DNA of 64,000 nt from Stichopus chloronotus. Taxonomy: Eukaryota > Echinodermata > Holothuroidea > Aspidochirotida > Stichopodidae. The notes under the pieces were generated by a model. That model made no database searches, was not told where the DNA came from, and saw only the letters and a list, made by a program, of their open reading frames with translations. Location: the NCBI GenBank assembly GCA_021234535.1, contig CM037850.1:21564446-21628445 (forward strand), written 5' to 3'. The position numbers and the translations under genes were made by a program. Shown one piece after another: positions 1 through 11,964 of the stretch (positions within the stretch are counted from its first letter, which is position 1; every line of letters begins with the position of its first letter).

Positions 1-3000
1 TTGAATTTATTTTTGGCTTTTCCTGTTTGAAAGAGATGTAAAACTGTATTTTCTGGAAAGACAAGGTCAGCAGTGTCTTCTAGAGTGATTTCTTCCACTG
101 GATTGCAATCGACAAACATCAACATTCGAGAGGGCTCAAACACCAGGAGCAATTTCACGAGCTCTTCACTTGACAACGGGGTGGGAAATATCACTAAGTG
201 TGTGCCGCCTTCGGTGTCGATGTAACGAACCTTCAACTGTCTCGACTGAGAGAGAGAGGTCACACTCAGTTGAATCGTCCTGCCTGAAAGCAAGGTCAAA
301 AGGGTTCCCGAACTCGAGGCTGTTTGCCTCCCAACCATAAATAATGAGAATCCATTTGAACTTTGCGCTTGTAGTCTGCCAAAACTAGTTAAAGCTTTGC
401 TAATAGGAGGCATCTTGGGCCTCACCCGCCATATCGTGTTGTTTGTTGCCGGCTCTCTTTCTGCAATGATACCTTGGTAACTGACTCTCTGCTTGAACTG
501 GCTGAGGAGGTCATGGACTGAAAACCAAGATCAAGAACGTGAGATAAAACTTTCTACAACATTGATGTTGTTAAAAAAATTCACATCATGATCAGCCTCA
601 TGTATAAATTTACAAACTGTATTGTACTATTCTCCTTTTGTGAAAGACAATCACATTCAATTCAATTAAAATCAATATTTTATAATTACTGTAGTTTACA
701 CTGTTCACTTGTTGCTTCCCATGTGGATGGTTTGCTAAGCACACTGAGTTCCACTTTTGTGATTTTTGTCAACATTTCCAATCAGTCAAAATGATTTAAG
801 TTTTCAATTATAGGTTTAACTAAGTAAAAACAAATGAACGTTTTTGAAATCTCAATTTTATGCCAAGATACCCCATGTCTCTCAACATCTACATTGCACT
901 TCAAATTAGCACTTTTACAAGTCATTTTGCTTCTCTGTTAATCTACATAAAATATTCTTAGTAGATGTTATTACAATGACACCTCAGAGACCTTGATACC
1001 TCAACTGCTATATAATGTTGTATAGAGATGGTCATTCTACCCCACCGTACGCAAAAGTCACTCCAAGACTATGAACCCCTAAAACCCCCTATATTCCACA
1101 ATAAGTTCTAACAGATGTCCATGTGACTTATATATGATGCACACACATCAATATTCACTTGTGCGTGTTGTCCCATAAGTCACATATGCATTTTTTTATT
1201 CTATTTCCACTCCAGTGCATGCACGACCAAACTTCTGTTTTTTTTTCTTTCTACTTGAGCCATGGCATAGATTGGTGGATACTGTATACAGCATGCAGGC
1301 TTTCAGGGTTACATATAATATGAGGATTTGAAAGTTGTCCCACATAAGTCACACTAGTTGAAGAGATTTCCCACAAGTCACAATAATGCCAACAGAGACT
1401 CGGATTGTAGAACTTCATTGTGTGAAAGTGTTCATACAGCAGCATCTTGTTGATGTTAATGACTAGCTCAGTGCTTCTCTCAATTATATTTTTATCCAGC
1501 CTAGTTTGTCCCATAAATCATATTTTATATTATACTATATACCATAGGTATAGGATTATTAAACTTTGTAAAGTGCTATTCTCATTATGACCTCTTGTTT
1601 CACAGGTTGGTCATACAAGTTGTTATAATTGTTGATCAAAATGAACATAATGGATAAAGCTGTTCTAATTTGCACTGAGCCATGTACTGTAAACATGTCA
1701 TTGCCAAAATGTCCATTATCTCACATGAAGACAATATTTGGACATGTTTTGAAGAGTAGTTATGTCATCATAGTTAATGGCTGTTTGTACTACATTTCTT
1801 CATATTGTAACTTTCAAGCAGTGTTCCAGTGCTTGAAGATCTATTCTACTGAATGTGAGATGCTGTCAAATAAGTCACACTAATTTGTCCTATAAGTTAC
1901 ACAACAAAATTATTGATCACAAACCATGGGTTCATGTCGATGAATTGTACTACGGTGTATCAAAACTGAAAAAAGTCGTCATCATTCGTGGTCCCAAAAT
2001 GTCCTATAAGTCACATGCATGGCTTTTAACCGACATAAGGACATGGAGTAAAGCAATAATTGTTGTTCACTAATGGCTAATAAAGTTCATGTTTCTGTTC
2101 ATACTGGAATTAAAAAGTCAAAACTGTTTCATTGTTTTTTAATGTCATGAGCAAATTCCCTGGGTGAAATTCCAACAAATGTCCCATAAGTCACAATGGA
2201 ATTGACCAATAACATTAGTTTACAAGTCTCGGATATTTCCATTACACACAGGAAGACTACAGTTACTGAAACATAACTGTAAGAAACAATACCATACGAC
2301 AATATGACAACTTTTAATTTAACTTCCTTGGTGTTGAATATCACAACACTTAACAGGCACAAAAGCTAGAATTACTTTTGTATATACTTTCATTCTGGTT
2401 TAAACAGTGCAAACAAACACACCAGCTCAGTCACCATGCTTTGTCACCAACCTACTGTGTGTCATCAAGATTGATGAACATGTGGAATAACTTACAGTGA
2501 GTGAGAGGAGTAACTTTTGTTGATCTAAGGGACACTGGTCATTGATTGAACAGAGAGAGCTCTGAAACATCACAAACCACAATTAAGACACAATAAACTG
2601 ACTGTAATGGTTGCCAGGTGAAAACAATTACCATGGTAACACACAAGAGGATTTGTTAATAGAGGCTTTACATTTACAATGAGAGAGATATTTAAGAGTT
2701 GTTTCCCATAAACCCAGTTGAACTCTCATACAATACTGTGCCTTGACACTGTCACATCTTTGGGGTTAAGTCATTTCTGCTAAAAGAAATCAAATTCTTA
2801 GTCCATGCAGGAATAATCGTGATGATTTGAAAATCCTGATATGCTGAATAAGGTAAACTGTTAGAGGAAGGACAAGATACAATTTATAATAAATTGTTTT
2901 TTAAGCCTAAAATGATTACAGCCATGTGGTGCCAATAGCTCTTGCATCACATGACCAACTAACAGAAGACATGTTTTGGGCATCCTATGGACACAAGTTC

Positions 3001-4881
3001 TATAACACAATTAAATTAAATAAATTACTGTAACTATCATGCTGAACAGGTTCTCCAGTGCTATAGATAATGCACAATAGCAAGAATTGACTTGCAACCT
3101 CAAATCAATGGATATCCTGACATAGCCTGTTACATCAATAGATATCCTGACATAAACAATCATCCTGACATATCAATAGATCTATATCCTGAGGTATCAA
3201 TAGATATGCTGACATATCAATGGATATATCGATAGATAGTCTGATATATCAACAGAACTCCTGATATCCGACTAGATATCCCGACATATCACTAGATATC
3301 TTGACATATAGACAATCATCCTGACATATCAATAGATATCCTGAGATATCAATAGATATCCTGACATGTTAATATCTTGATAAATCAATTGATATCCTAC
3401 AATATAAATGGATCCTGACAATAGATAGCCATATACATCAACAGAAATCCTGACAAATAAATGGATATATACTGATATACTGTAGGCCTATATCATACCT
3501 GTAGATACCCTAATGATCATAGCATAGATATCATAGATGTATCCTGATGATCATAGCATAGATATCATAGATATATATATATCATAGATGTATCCTGATG
3601 ATCATAGCATAGATATCATAGATGTATCCTGATGATCATAGCATAGATATCATAGATGTATCCTGATGATCATAACATAGATATCATAGATATATATATA
3701 TCATAGATGTATCCTGATGATCATAGCATAGATATCGTAGATGTATCCTAATGATCATAGCATAGATATCATAGATATATATATCATAGATGTATCCTGA
3801 TGATCATAGCATAGATATCATAGATGTATCCTGATGACATGTCCATAGATATCCTGATAAATCAATTCTTCCTGACATATCAATACATATCCTAACATTC
3901 AAATAGACATCTTGATATATCAATACTGTAGCTATCCTGATAGATCCATAGATATTCTGACACATCTGATAATGAAATACTGGTTGGAAAATTGATTTTG
4001 TTGTTTACTATTTTTGAAAATGGATGACAGTTGTCTATCATTTTGAATCAGTACTGCTGAGAGTGACACACTGTGGCAACCACTGTGATGTACAGTATGC
4101 ATGTATGTACACTAGTACTTTCTCAAATATCATAAGGTACACTACAGTGCTATGGTCCAATTAGTGATTCATTCTCATTTAAATTTGTTATTAATTGTGC
4201 CCAGGTCTGCACTTTGATTGATTACTCCACACATAACATTGATCAAACCTATTATGGTCAGTGTGATCAAGAGCTCAGTACCATGACTGTGTGACATGTT
4301 ACTGATTTCAGTAACCAGGGATAGCACTACACATGGGAAGCTACTCTTGAAGAATTATTGTTTTAAAGTTTGAAGTGATCTCCCGAAATATATAAAGTCC
4401 TATGAAACCTTTACATGTGAAATGAAATCTGATCTCATCGGAAATTACTAGTTGTGATTTGCTTGCCTAATTTGAGTTGACCTTTTTCTCTTGTTCTTGT
4501 TTTTTGTTTTTTTTTTTGTTCTTTGTGTTCCTTTTTCCTTTAAGGTAGCTGGCCACAATTTACATTTAACCATTTTTCTAGCGTTCTGTTTATTCCACAA
4601 AATTGTACGACTGCATCTTTCATCTTTTTATGCAAGTATGTTTAGGTATAAATGAAATGAAATGTGGACATGAAGTAAAATACACGAATTTGCTCAATAT
4701 CCTTATAATTGGGAAAGAACGATGTACTACAGTAGCTCAGAAAGTATTGACGCCTCTTGTACCTTGTGACTGTTGGCCACCTAGCACCTTTAAACTTACC
4801 CTCATCAGGTTGAGTAGAAGGTGCTCCTGCTACACCTTGAAACACCATAGCAATGAGAAGCACCAAACAACAGACCACCAT
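1..4881 (-). CDS. Thrombospondin-like protein, 5' part (signal peptide exon plus TSPN/laminin-G-like exon), partial
   Basis: Two coding exons are joined: 4881 down to 4800, then 517 down to the window edge. Exon 1 encodes residues 1-27, a classic signal peptide (MVVCC, then a hydrophobic core, with probable cleavage after GVAGA at residue 20). It ends in phase 1 at a consensus donor (GTAAGT, 4799-4794). Exon 2 starts after a TTTTCAG acceptor. The split codon closes cleanly and the frame stays open for 515 more bases, 199 residues in total. Exon 2 begins with a DLL motif, followed by a beta-rich domain with KVRYIDTEGGTH (residues 123-134) and FVDC (162-165). This matches the order in the N-terminal laminin-G-like domain of thrombospondins, where a (Y/L)VDC strand is typical; the pentameric (COMP/TSP3-5) group is the closest in memory. 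Family members are secreted, calcium-binding matrix glycoproteins. The coiled coil, EGF, type 3 and C-terminal domains would lie left of the window. A collagen or other TSPN-bearing matrix protein is the alternative. The join is inferred from phase and splice signals. Confidence 0.66.
1168..2195 (+). repeat. Field of dispersed TGTCCCATAAGTCACA motifs
   Basis: A 16-mer close to TGTCCCATAAGTCACA recurs in the same orientation at about 1168, 1335 (2-base insert), 1367 (shortened), 1505, 1864, 1884, 1997 and 2178. A weaker match lies near 1708 and an inverted core (TGTGACTTATA) near 1121. Spacing is irregular, from 20 to about 300 bases, and the DNA between copies shows no shared sequence. This is therefore not an ordinary tandem repeat. 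The copies may be protein-binding sites of an old transposon or the remnant of a very diverged satellite; function is unknown. Confidence 0.7.
3085..3960 (+). repeat. Compound minisatellite (20-bp and 34-bp units)
   Basis: The outer parts are degenerate copies of a roughly 20-base unit (ATCCTGACATATCAATAGAT). In the middle (about 3520-3835) the unit changes to roughly 34 bases built from GATCATAGCATAGATATCAT plus GATGTATCCT. Some copies there carry an extra TATATATA insertion. The shared words ATAGAT and ATCCTGA suggest the 34-base unit grew out of the 20-base one. It lies inside the intron of the thrombospondin-like gene. Confidence 0.85.
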
Positions 4882-4914
4882 ATTGGATTGAACAGGAATG
4901 AAACCTATAAGAGC

Positions 4915-5290
4915 AATAACATAAATAATGAATTAATTCAATTAAGCAGTAGTGGTAACTCGATATTAACATAAAGAATGAATTAATTCAATTAAGCAGT
5001 TGTGGTCAATCAATATTAACTAAAGAATGAATTAATTCAATTAAGCAGTTGTGGTCAATCAATATTAACATAAAGAATGAATTTATTCAATTAAGCAGTT
5101 GTGGTCAATCAATATTAACATAAAGAATGAATTAATTCAATTAAGCAGTTGTGGTCAATCAATATTAACATAAAGAATGAATTAATTCAATTAAGCAGTT
5201 GTGGGCAATCAATATTAACATAAAGAATGAATTAATTCAATTAGCAAGTAGTGGTATATCGATATTAACATAAAGAATGAATTAATCCAA
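4915..5290 (+). repeat. 50-bp minisatellite, about 7.5 copies
   Basis: The unit begins TAAAGAATGAATTAATTCAA and ends CAATCAATATTAACA. Copies are exactly or nearly 50 bases and differ by only a few substitutions, so the array is young. It starts about 35 bases upstream of the signal-peptide ATG at 4881 on the minus strand. A possible acceptor (CTTATAG on the minus strand, just upstream of that ATG) would place the array in a 5' UTR intron; otherwise it is promoter-proximal. Confidence 0.9.
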
Positions 5291-5291
5291 T

Positions 5292-5420
5292 GACAAGAGC
5301 CCAAGGGCACTATGGTTCCTTCTGTGAAGATCCTTTAATTTTAAACCCATTCTTGAATTTAAGGTGGTCTAAAATTGCAGGGAGGGGGTGGTATAAATCA
5401 AGGTCGCTTAGTACTCTTCC
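5292..5420 (+). repeat. Fragment of a dispersed repeat beginning ACAAGAGCCC
   Basis: ACAAGAGCCCAAGGGCACTA followed by TGGTTCCTT also opens the repeat at about 20296 (ACAAGAGCCCAACAGACACT), and a shorter form occurs at about 35733. Only the head of the family is present here; the CA-rich tail seen elsewhere is absent. Confidence 0.6.
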
Positions 5421-6159
5421 TGTCATACAGTATAATAAAGTTTGCTCATACCACTGAGTTCTTTTTCTTTTTTGCAGTAATCAATTGATATCAACCAGGT
5501 TCTGATGGTGTGCATGGTAAAATTACTCCATTCCCATTAACCAAAAGTATAGTACAGTAGTTTTGTGTATGTACCTTCCATACAGAAACAATGACATAAC
5601 ATACATACCTGTGTATATGGTGCACACGGAGTCTGAACAACTGTTTGATGCAGCCAGTGCTGTTACTTTTGGGAAATATTGCCTCTTTACAAACAAATGA
5701 CATTTTACAGAAATATATGTCATTGATGCTAAAATGCTAAATTTTGTTCTTTCTTTCCACAACCTGATAAGAGTTCAAATTGTAAGCAGGGCTGATTATA
5801 AGTACATGATTATCTGGAATAAGTGTAGATCAATAGCAGTAAAATGATTGGTGTGTTTCTCTGTTTTTTAATCTTTCTATTTGTCAGCTCATGGGCATCA
5901 ATTTGAAAATATTTGCGGGGGACATCGGGGCTATCGTTTGTCTTGAGCCTGCTTGAATGCAACTTCTGCACTATGGAACTGATGACTGATTACAGTTCTG
6001 GTGGAATCCAAAATAATTCCTAATTCTAACTTATTAACCAGAAAGCCAAAAGGCTTTGTGATTCCTTGCTACATGGTTATATTATAACAAACATGAATTA
6101 TCCACATGACAAGTATAAGATCAACTGCAGTTATTGTTCTTGATGCACTACAAGCCTTT
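5421..6159. other. No gene seen
   Basis: AT-rich single-copy-looking sequence with only short chance reading frames. Confidence 0.5.
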
Positions 6160-9100
6160 AACCCAAAATGACCTGGGTCAATCCATGCCAAATCAACAGA
6201 TTTTTGGGACGATTCCATGTCGACCCTCTCAGATTTGCCTGAAATTGATACAGTGTGTTACCATATGTCTCAAAGGAAGAAAATGGCCAAAAAAAAAAAT
6301 TTTTTTAATTTTGTTGCTAGGATACAGCCCCACCTAGCAACCAAACCTTGGTCAACTTTTTAAGGCACTTAATTTTCCTTCAAGTTCAGGGCCATTTTTT
6401 AGCTACATGAAAAGTGTTTAAAGTCTCAAATTGCATAGGATGTGAAAGACATGTGACCAGTCTTTCAATTTCAGTTATTTTGAACAAAATCGATCGTTTC
6501 CTTTTCACACAGTGGGTCGCTGAAATTGCGAAAAGTGAAGTGAGGGACTTTTGGGGCCCTAGTTTTGAGGCCCTGTAAAATCAAAGGCAAAGGCCTATTT
6601 GAGATTTAATTTGCACAGGGTACCTGTCTGATAGTAGTTGTGCTGGAAAACTACAAAATCAAGGTCACATGGGTCATGCATTTCATGAACAGCGCCCCCA
6701 ATCTTGAGAAATCTCACTTTGGGCCCTACTCTGAGGTCCATTTTGGGCCTGTGGGTATTTTTTTTTTTTTTTTTAAATTATTTTTCAGGAGAGAATTGAC
6801 CATATTTTGTGAAACTGAAGTCAAATGTTTGTGTATTTTATGTTATGTACCTAAAATTTACACTCGAAAATTGAAAAAATCATGCGGTTTCCAAGCTGAA
6901 ATATGCTCAGACAAGCTGAATTGACTAGTTCAAACGACAATTACTCACCAGCCTTAGCATACTAGAGCTTGATTTGTAGGATGATAGTAGGCAGGTATAC
7001 AGGCTACTGATAAAATACATTTTCAAGGTCAAAGGTCACAGGATCTTTACAGACAGCGCCCTCTAAAATGGCATTTTTCCATTATTTTGCTGTTTTTTTA
7101 GGTATTTCGAAGTCAAATTTCATCATAATTCCTGTATATTTTTCTACTTTCAGTACTTAATTGTGAAGACATGCCTATAAGTAATACAAAAAATGTATTT
7201 AAAACTTTTCCTCACCTTTAGTTATGCTCTAGTGAACAGCTTAAAGTGGCGTAAGTGAGTGGTATTGTCAGCTCTGCAGAAACATACACAAAGTTGCTAA
7301 TTTTGATACCAGTGCTTTATGTTTTAAGGAAACCATATTCTGTGATGTACAGTAAGCAACTATTTACAATGTAGTTTACAATGTAGCATATTCAAGGTAG
7401 TATGCTGTGGTGAACATCTTAAAGTGGTATATGTAAGTGGTATTAAGGTTAGTCCCCACAGACAACATACTGTGGGAGAAACGTCTAATTTTTACACCAG
7501 TGCATGACTTTCAAGGAAACCATATGATATAAGTAATTATTCGCAATGTAGGCAATATGTGCTGTTTGCGACTGCTTGCAACCTGCTTCCCACTGATTAA
7601 TGCACTTTCGATATCTGGTTTATGGAGCATACCTGAGCAAAGTCTGTGGGGTACTTTGGTATGCATGTTACATGTTGGAGAAACCACTCCCAGTTGCATC
7701 CACCATTAACTAGCCCAGACCTGTCAAACATGGTGCAAACATTAGAAATGGGCACGAGTGCTTTCTCAGAGTGCAGTATCCTGGTTTGTACATGTTACAT
7801 GTTACAGCTTTCATTTAAGAGACAATGCTGAAATGGGTTTTCCACAAGGTCAGACAAGAATAATGCAGTGATGCTGTCCAGTGTTCTTTTTTGGTTCCTC
7901 ATGTTTGATCCTCTACTTTCCCAATAGATGGACTATTCACTGTCTCTAAGCATACTTAGGCTACCTTTTCTGGTCAATTAGACAGATGTTTATAATATCA
8001 GCCCTCTGTCTGACACAGCCCTTCACACCTTGATAACATCTAGATCCACAACACATCTTGTGGTCAGTTGCTGCTCTCTGAGACAATGTTCACACATTTT
8101 TACCTCTGCAAGTTTGCCACTTTATATACACATTGAGCCTAGGCATTGTTTTGGGGAGCAAATGTAACAATTTGTACACAGGAAGTAGCCAGCTACTTGA
8201 TCTGACTGATTTCTTACTAATTAGACTTAAACACAAAAAAGGTACCTACATGAAGATTTATACACAGGAAATGGTCAAGTACTTTATGTGACTGATTTTC
8301 TAGCTAATTAATGATACACTCTCCCAAGAAAAATCACTTTGGATGCTAGAGGGACCTGTTCTCAATCACACATTAGAAGTATCTAAGGAAAGATTTATAT
8401 CAATGACCAACATGGATGTTACCGAATAGTGCACATTTCTGTTGCCATGGAGGACCTATCCTCATGTTCTATTGGAGAGAAATTACACGACCCTTGTCAT
8501 AAGTTACAGTTTTGTCGGTCAAAGGCGTTTAAACGTATTAATGAAATTTCAGCAGAGTCTCAAAAGATTTTGTGCATGAAAGCTAGAATATGTTATACAG
8601 AGCTTGCTAGTTTAGAAAAGAATTTTGAAGAAATGTTTGTTACAAAATCCATCAGGATACACATTTTATACTCATTTGGTAAGATGGTACATAGTATTTC
8701 AACACCTGGATGGGCAAAGGGTGATGACTAGTAATTCATCCATGAAATAGTCATTAAGAAGGTATGTTTCACTGCTTTTTAACTTTCATACTTCACACAA
8801 TGATATCAAATGTGTATGGAAGTTGACCTTTGTGCGGTCAGGGCAAAGATCGGGGCCATGGCATACCTTACTATACTCCAATAATTGTTATGTCGCATAT
8901 TAAACATGGTCTCCTTACAATAATATTGTAATAAAAGATCATGTACTGGTATAACTATTAGCACAAACATGTTTTCTGCAGAGCTGATTAACCTTGCACT
9001 GCACAGTATCTTGAGGTAATTGCTCTTGTCTATGCACCATATGCTCTGGAAATATTAACAGTTCCGTACAGTATGTACAATATGCAAAGATGGAGTGGAG

Positions 9101-10722
9101 TGTGTTAGTGGGAGGATGGCAAGGGAATTGTATAAAGCAGTTGCTCCAATAGTTGCTTGTGTAGTAAAGTATGATATGGTTTCCTACACTTTCCTTGAAA
9201 AACTCATGCACTGGAATCAAAATTAGCCATTTCATGCACATTTCTGCAGATCTGACAAAACCCCTCACATATACCACTTTAAGCTGTTTACCAGAGCCTA
9301 CTGTATGATCTAGAAAATACATTGACGTACATTGCTAATAGTTGCCTATGTCACGTAATGTGATTTCTTTGAAAGAACATGCACTGGTATCGCAATTAAC
9401 AATATCATGCACTGGTGTGAAAATTAAACATTTCACACACAGTATGTGTCTGTAGTACTATCTTTAATACCACTCACGTATACCACTTTAAGTTGTTCAC
9501 CACAGCATACTACCTTGAATATGGTGTTAACTACATTGTAAATAGTTGCCTACATCATAGAATATGGTTTCCTTAAAACATAGAGCACTTGTATCAAAAT
9601 TAGCAACTTTGTGCATGTTTCTGCAGAGCTGACAATACCACTTACTTACGCCACTTTAAGCTGTTCACTAGAGCGTAACTAAATGTGAGGAAAAATTTTA
9701 AATACATTTTTTGTATTACTTACAGGCATGTCTTCACAACTAAGTACTGAAAGTAGAAAAATACACAGGAATTATGATGAAATTTGACTTCGAAATACCT
9801 AAAAAAACAGCAAAATAATGGAAAAATGCCATTTTAGAGGGCGCTGTTTGTAAAGATCCTGTGACCTTTGACCTTGAAAATGTATTTTATCAGTAGCCTG
9901 TATACCTGTCTACTATCATCCTACAAATCAAGCTCTAGTATGCTAAGGCTGGTGAGTAATTGTCGTTTGAACTAGTCAATTCAGCTTGTCTGAGCATATT
10001 TCAGCTTGGAAACCGCATGATTTTTTCAATTTTCGAGTGTAAATTTTAGGTACATAACATAAAATACACAAATATTTGACTTCAGTTTCACAAAATATTC
10101 TCTCCTGAAAAATACTTTAAAAAAAAAAATAAAAAAATACCCACAGGCCCAAAATGGACCTCAAAGTAGGGCCCAAAGTGAGATTTCTCAAGATTGGGGG
10201 CGCTGTTCATGAAATGCATGACCCATGTGACCTTGATTTTATAGTTTTCCAGCACAACTACTACCAGACAGGTACCCTGTGCAAATTAAATCTCAAATAG
10301 GCCTTTGCCTGTGATTTTACAGGGCCTCAAAACTAGGGCCCCAAAAGTCCCTCACTTCACTTTTCGCAATTTCAGCGACCCACTGCGTGAAAACGAAATG
10401 ATCGATTTTGTTCAAAATAACTGAAATTGAAAGACTGGTCACATGTCTTTCACATCCTATGCAATTTGAGACTTTAAACACTTTTCATGTAGCTAAAAAA
10501 TGGCCTTGAACTTGAAGGAAAATTAAGTGCCTTAAAAAGTTGACCAAGGTTTGGTTGCTAGGTAGGGCTGCATCCTAGCAACAAAATTTTTAAAATTTTT
10601 TTTTTGGCCATTTTCTTCCTTTGAGACATATGGCAAAACACTGTATCAATTTCAGGCAAATCTGAGAGGGTCGACATGGAGGCATTTGTTGATTTGGCAT
10701 GGATTGACCCACCTTTATTTTG
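6160..10722. mobile_element. Large inverted repeat (about 4.6 kb, foldback-like)
   Basis: The left arm (about 6160-7560) and right arm (about 8940-10722) are reverse complements. The text around 6655-6760 (AAGGTCACATGGGTCATGCA, then AACAGCGCCCCCAATCTTGA) reappears inverted at about 10140-10250, and 7020-7080 reappears at about 9780-9880. The outer 1.2 kb of each arm match almost base for base. The inner parts are built from about 150-200-base modules (GGTTTCCTTGAAA, TGCACTGGTATCAAAATTAG, CTGCAGAGCTGACAATACCA, ACCACTTTAAGCTGTTCACC), with two copies on the left and at least three on the right. The loop (about 7600-8930) is unrelated to the arms and contains a 100-codon frame at 8429-8731. No transposase is recognised. 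The structure could be a foldback transposon or a segmental inverted duplication. Confidence 0.8.
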
Positions 10723-10723
10723 G

Positions 10724-11925
10724 TGACCTGAAATGACCATGACATTTGACATCCACCAAAAGCAATAGGGGATCACCTACCCAGTATGGCGAACCCACAC
10801 ATCAAGTATGACATCAGTCAACATTACCCTTCTGGAGTTAATGTGTTAGCAAGGTTTGACCTTGGGTGACCTTAAACGACCTTCGACCTCCACCACAAAC
10901 AAAAGAAGTCTTCTACTTAGATATACAATCTACACATCAAGTAAAACATCAGTCAAGGTTAGACTCCTGGAGATACTATGTTTACAGATTTTTACAGTTT
11001 GACCTCTGATGACCTTAAATGACCCTTGACCTCAATCAAAACAATAGAGATCTTCTGCTCATTATTACCAACCCACACACCAAGTATTACATCAGTCATG
11101 GTTACTCTTCTGGAGATATTGTGTTTTCAAGGATTTTACAGTTTGAACTCTGGTGACCTCAAATGACCTTTGTCCCTCCCCAAAGATGATAGGGAATCTA
11201 ATTAGTATGACCAAGCAACACACTAAGTATGACATCAGTCACAGTTACCCTTTTGGAGATATTGTGTTTACAAGGTTTTCACAGTTTGACCTTTGGTGAC
11301 CTCACATGACCTTTGACTTCCACCAGAAGCAAAAGGAGTATTCTACTGACTATATACAATCCACACACCAAGTATGACATCAGTCACAGTTACCCTTCTG
11401 GAAATACTCTGTTTTAAAGGTTTTCACAATTTGACCTCTGATGACCTCAAATGACATTTGACCTCCACCAAAAACAATACATATCATCTGTTTAATATGA
11501 ACAACCCACAAACTAAGTTTGACATCAGTCACAGGTACCCTTCTGGAGATATTGTGTTTACAAGATTTCTACAGTTTGACCTCTGGTGACATCAAATGAC
11601 CTTTGACTTGACCAAAAAGAATAGAGATCATCCACTTACTATGACCAACCGACACATCAAGTATGACATCAGTCACAGTTAACCTTCTGGAGATAATGTG
11701 TTTACAAGGTTTTCACATTTTGACCTCTGGTGTCCTCAAATGACCTTTGACCTTGACCAAAAACAATAGGGATCATCTACTTACTATGACCAACCCACAC
11801 AGCAATTACGAGATCAGTCATGGTTACCCTTCTTGAGATATAGTGTTTACAACAAGCGTCTCACACACACACACACCACTGCATAGTTGCCTGCTTCAAG
11901 GAATCAATAAAACTACAGTAATTCT
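10724..11925 (+). repeat. Dispersed repeat with eight 144-bp tandem modules and a CA-rich tail
   Basis: The module start (TGACCTCAAATGACCTTTGA and variants) occurs at 10724, 10867, 11010, 11154, 11297, 11442, 11587 and 11731, a 143-145 base period. Each module continues with CCACCAAAAACAATAGGGAT, a conserved CCAACCCACACACCAAGTAT, then CATCAGTCACAGTTACCCTT and TGGAGATATTGTGTTTACAA. The array ends in (CA)n followed by CATAGTTGCCTGC, the same tail type seen at 21700-21782 and 26737-26822. It abuts the right arm of the large inverted repeat. A perfect TGACCTTTGACCT lies at 11741-11753. Confidence 0.85.
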
Positions 11926-11964
11926 CATCATCTTGCTTGTAAAGTTTTCATTCCTCGGTGGGTG

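Larger units (their letters stand above)
518..4799 (-). other. Intron 1 of the thrombospondin-like gene
   Basis: This 4.28 kb intron is bounded by GTAAGT on the 5' side (4799-4794) and a TTTTCAG acceptor ending at 518. It is AT-rich and shows no coding potential. It holds a field of scattered 16-mers (1168-2195) and a minisatellite block (3085-3960), which are listed separately. The stretches 518-1160, 2200-3080 and 3960-4790 show nothing recognisable. Confidence 0.55.

Noticed and set aside
8939..9322. 127-codon minus-strand frame
   Set aside because: Lies in the modular inner arm of the inverted repeat, and the same modules have stops elsewhere.
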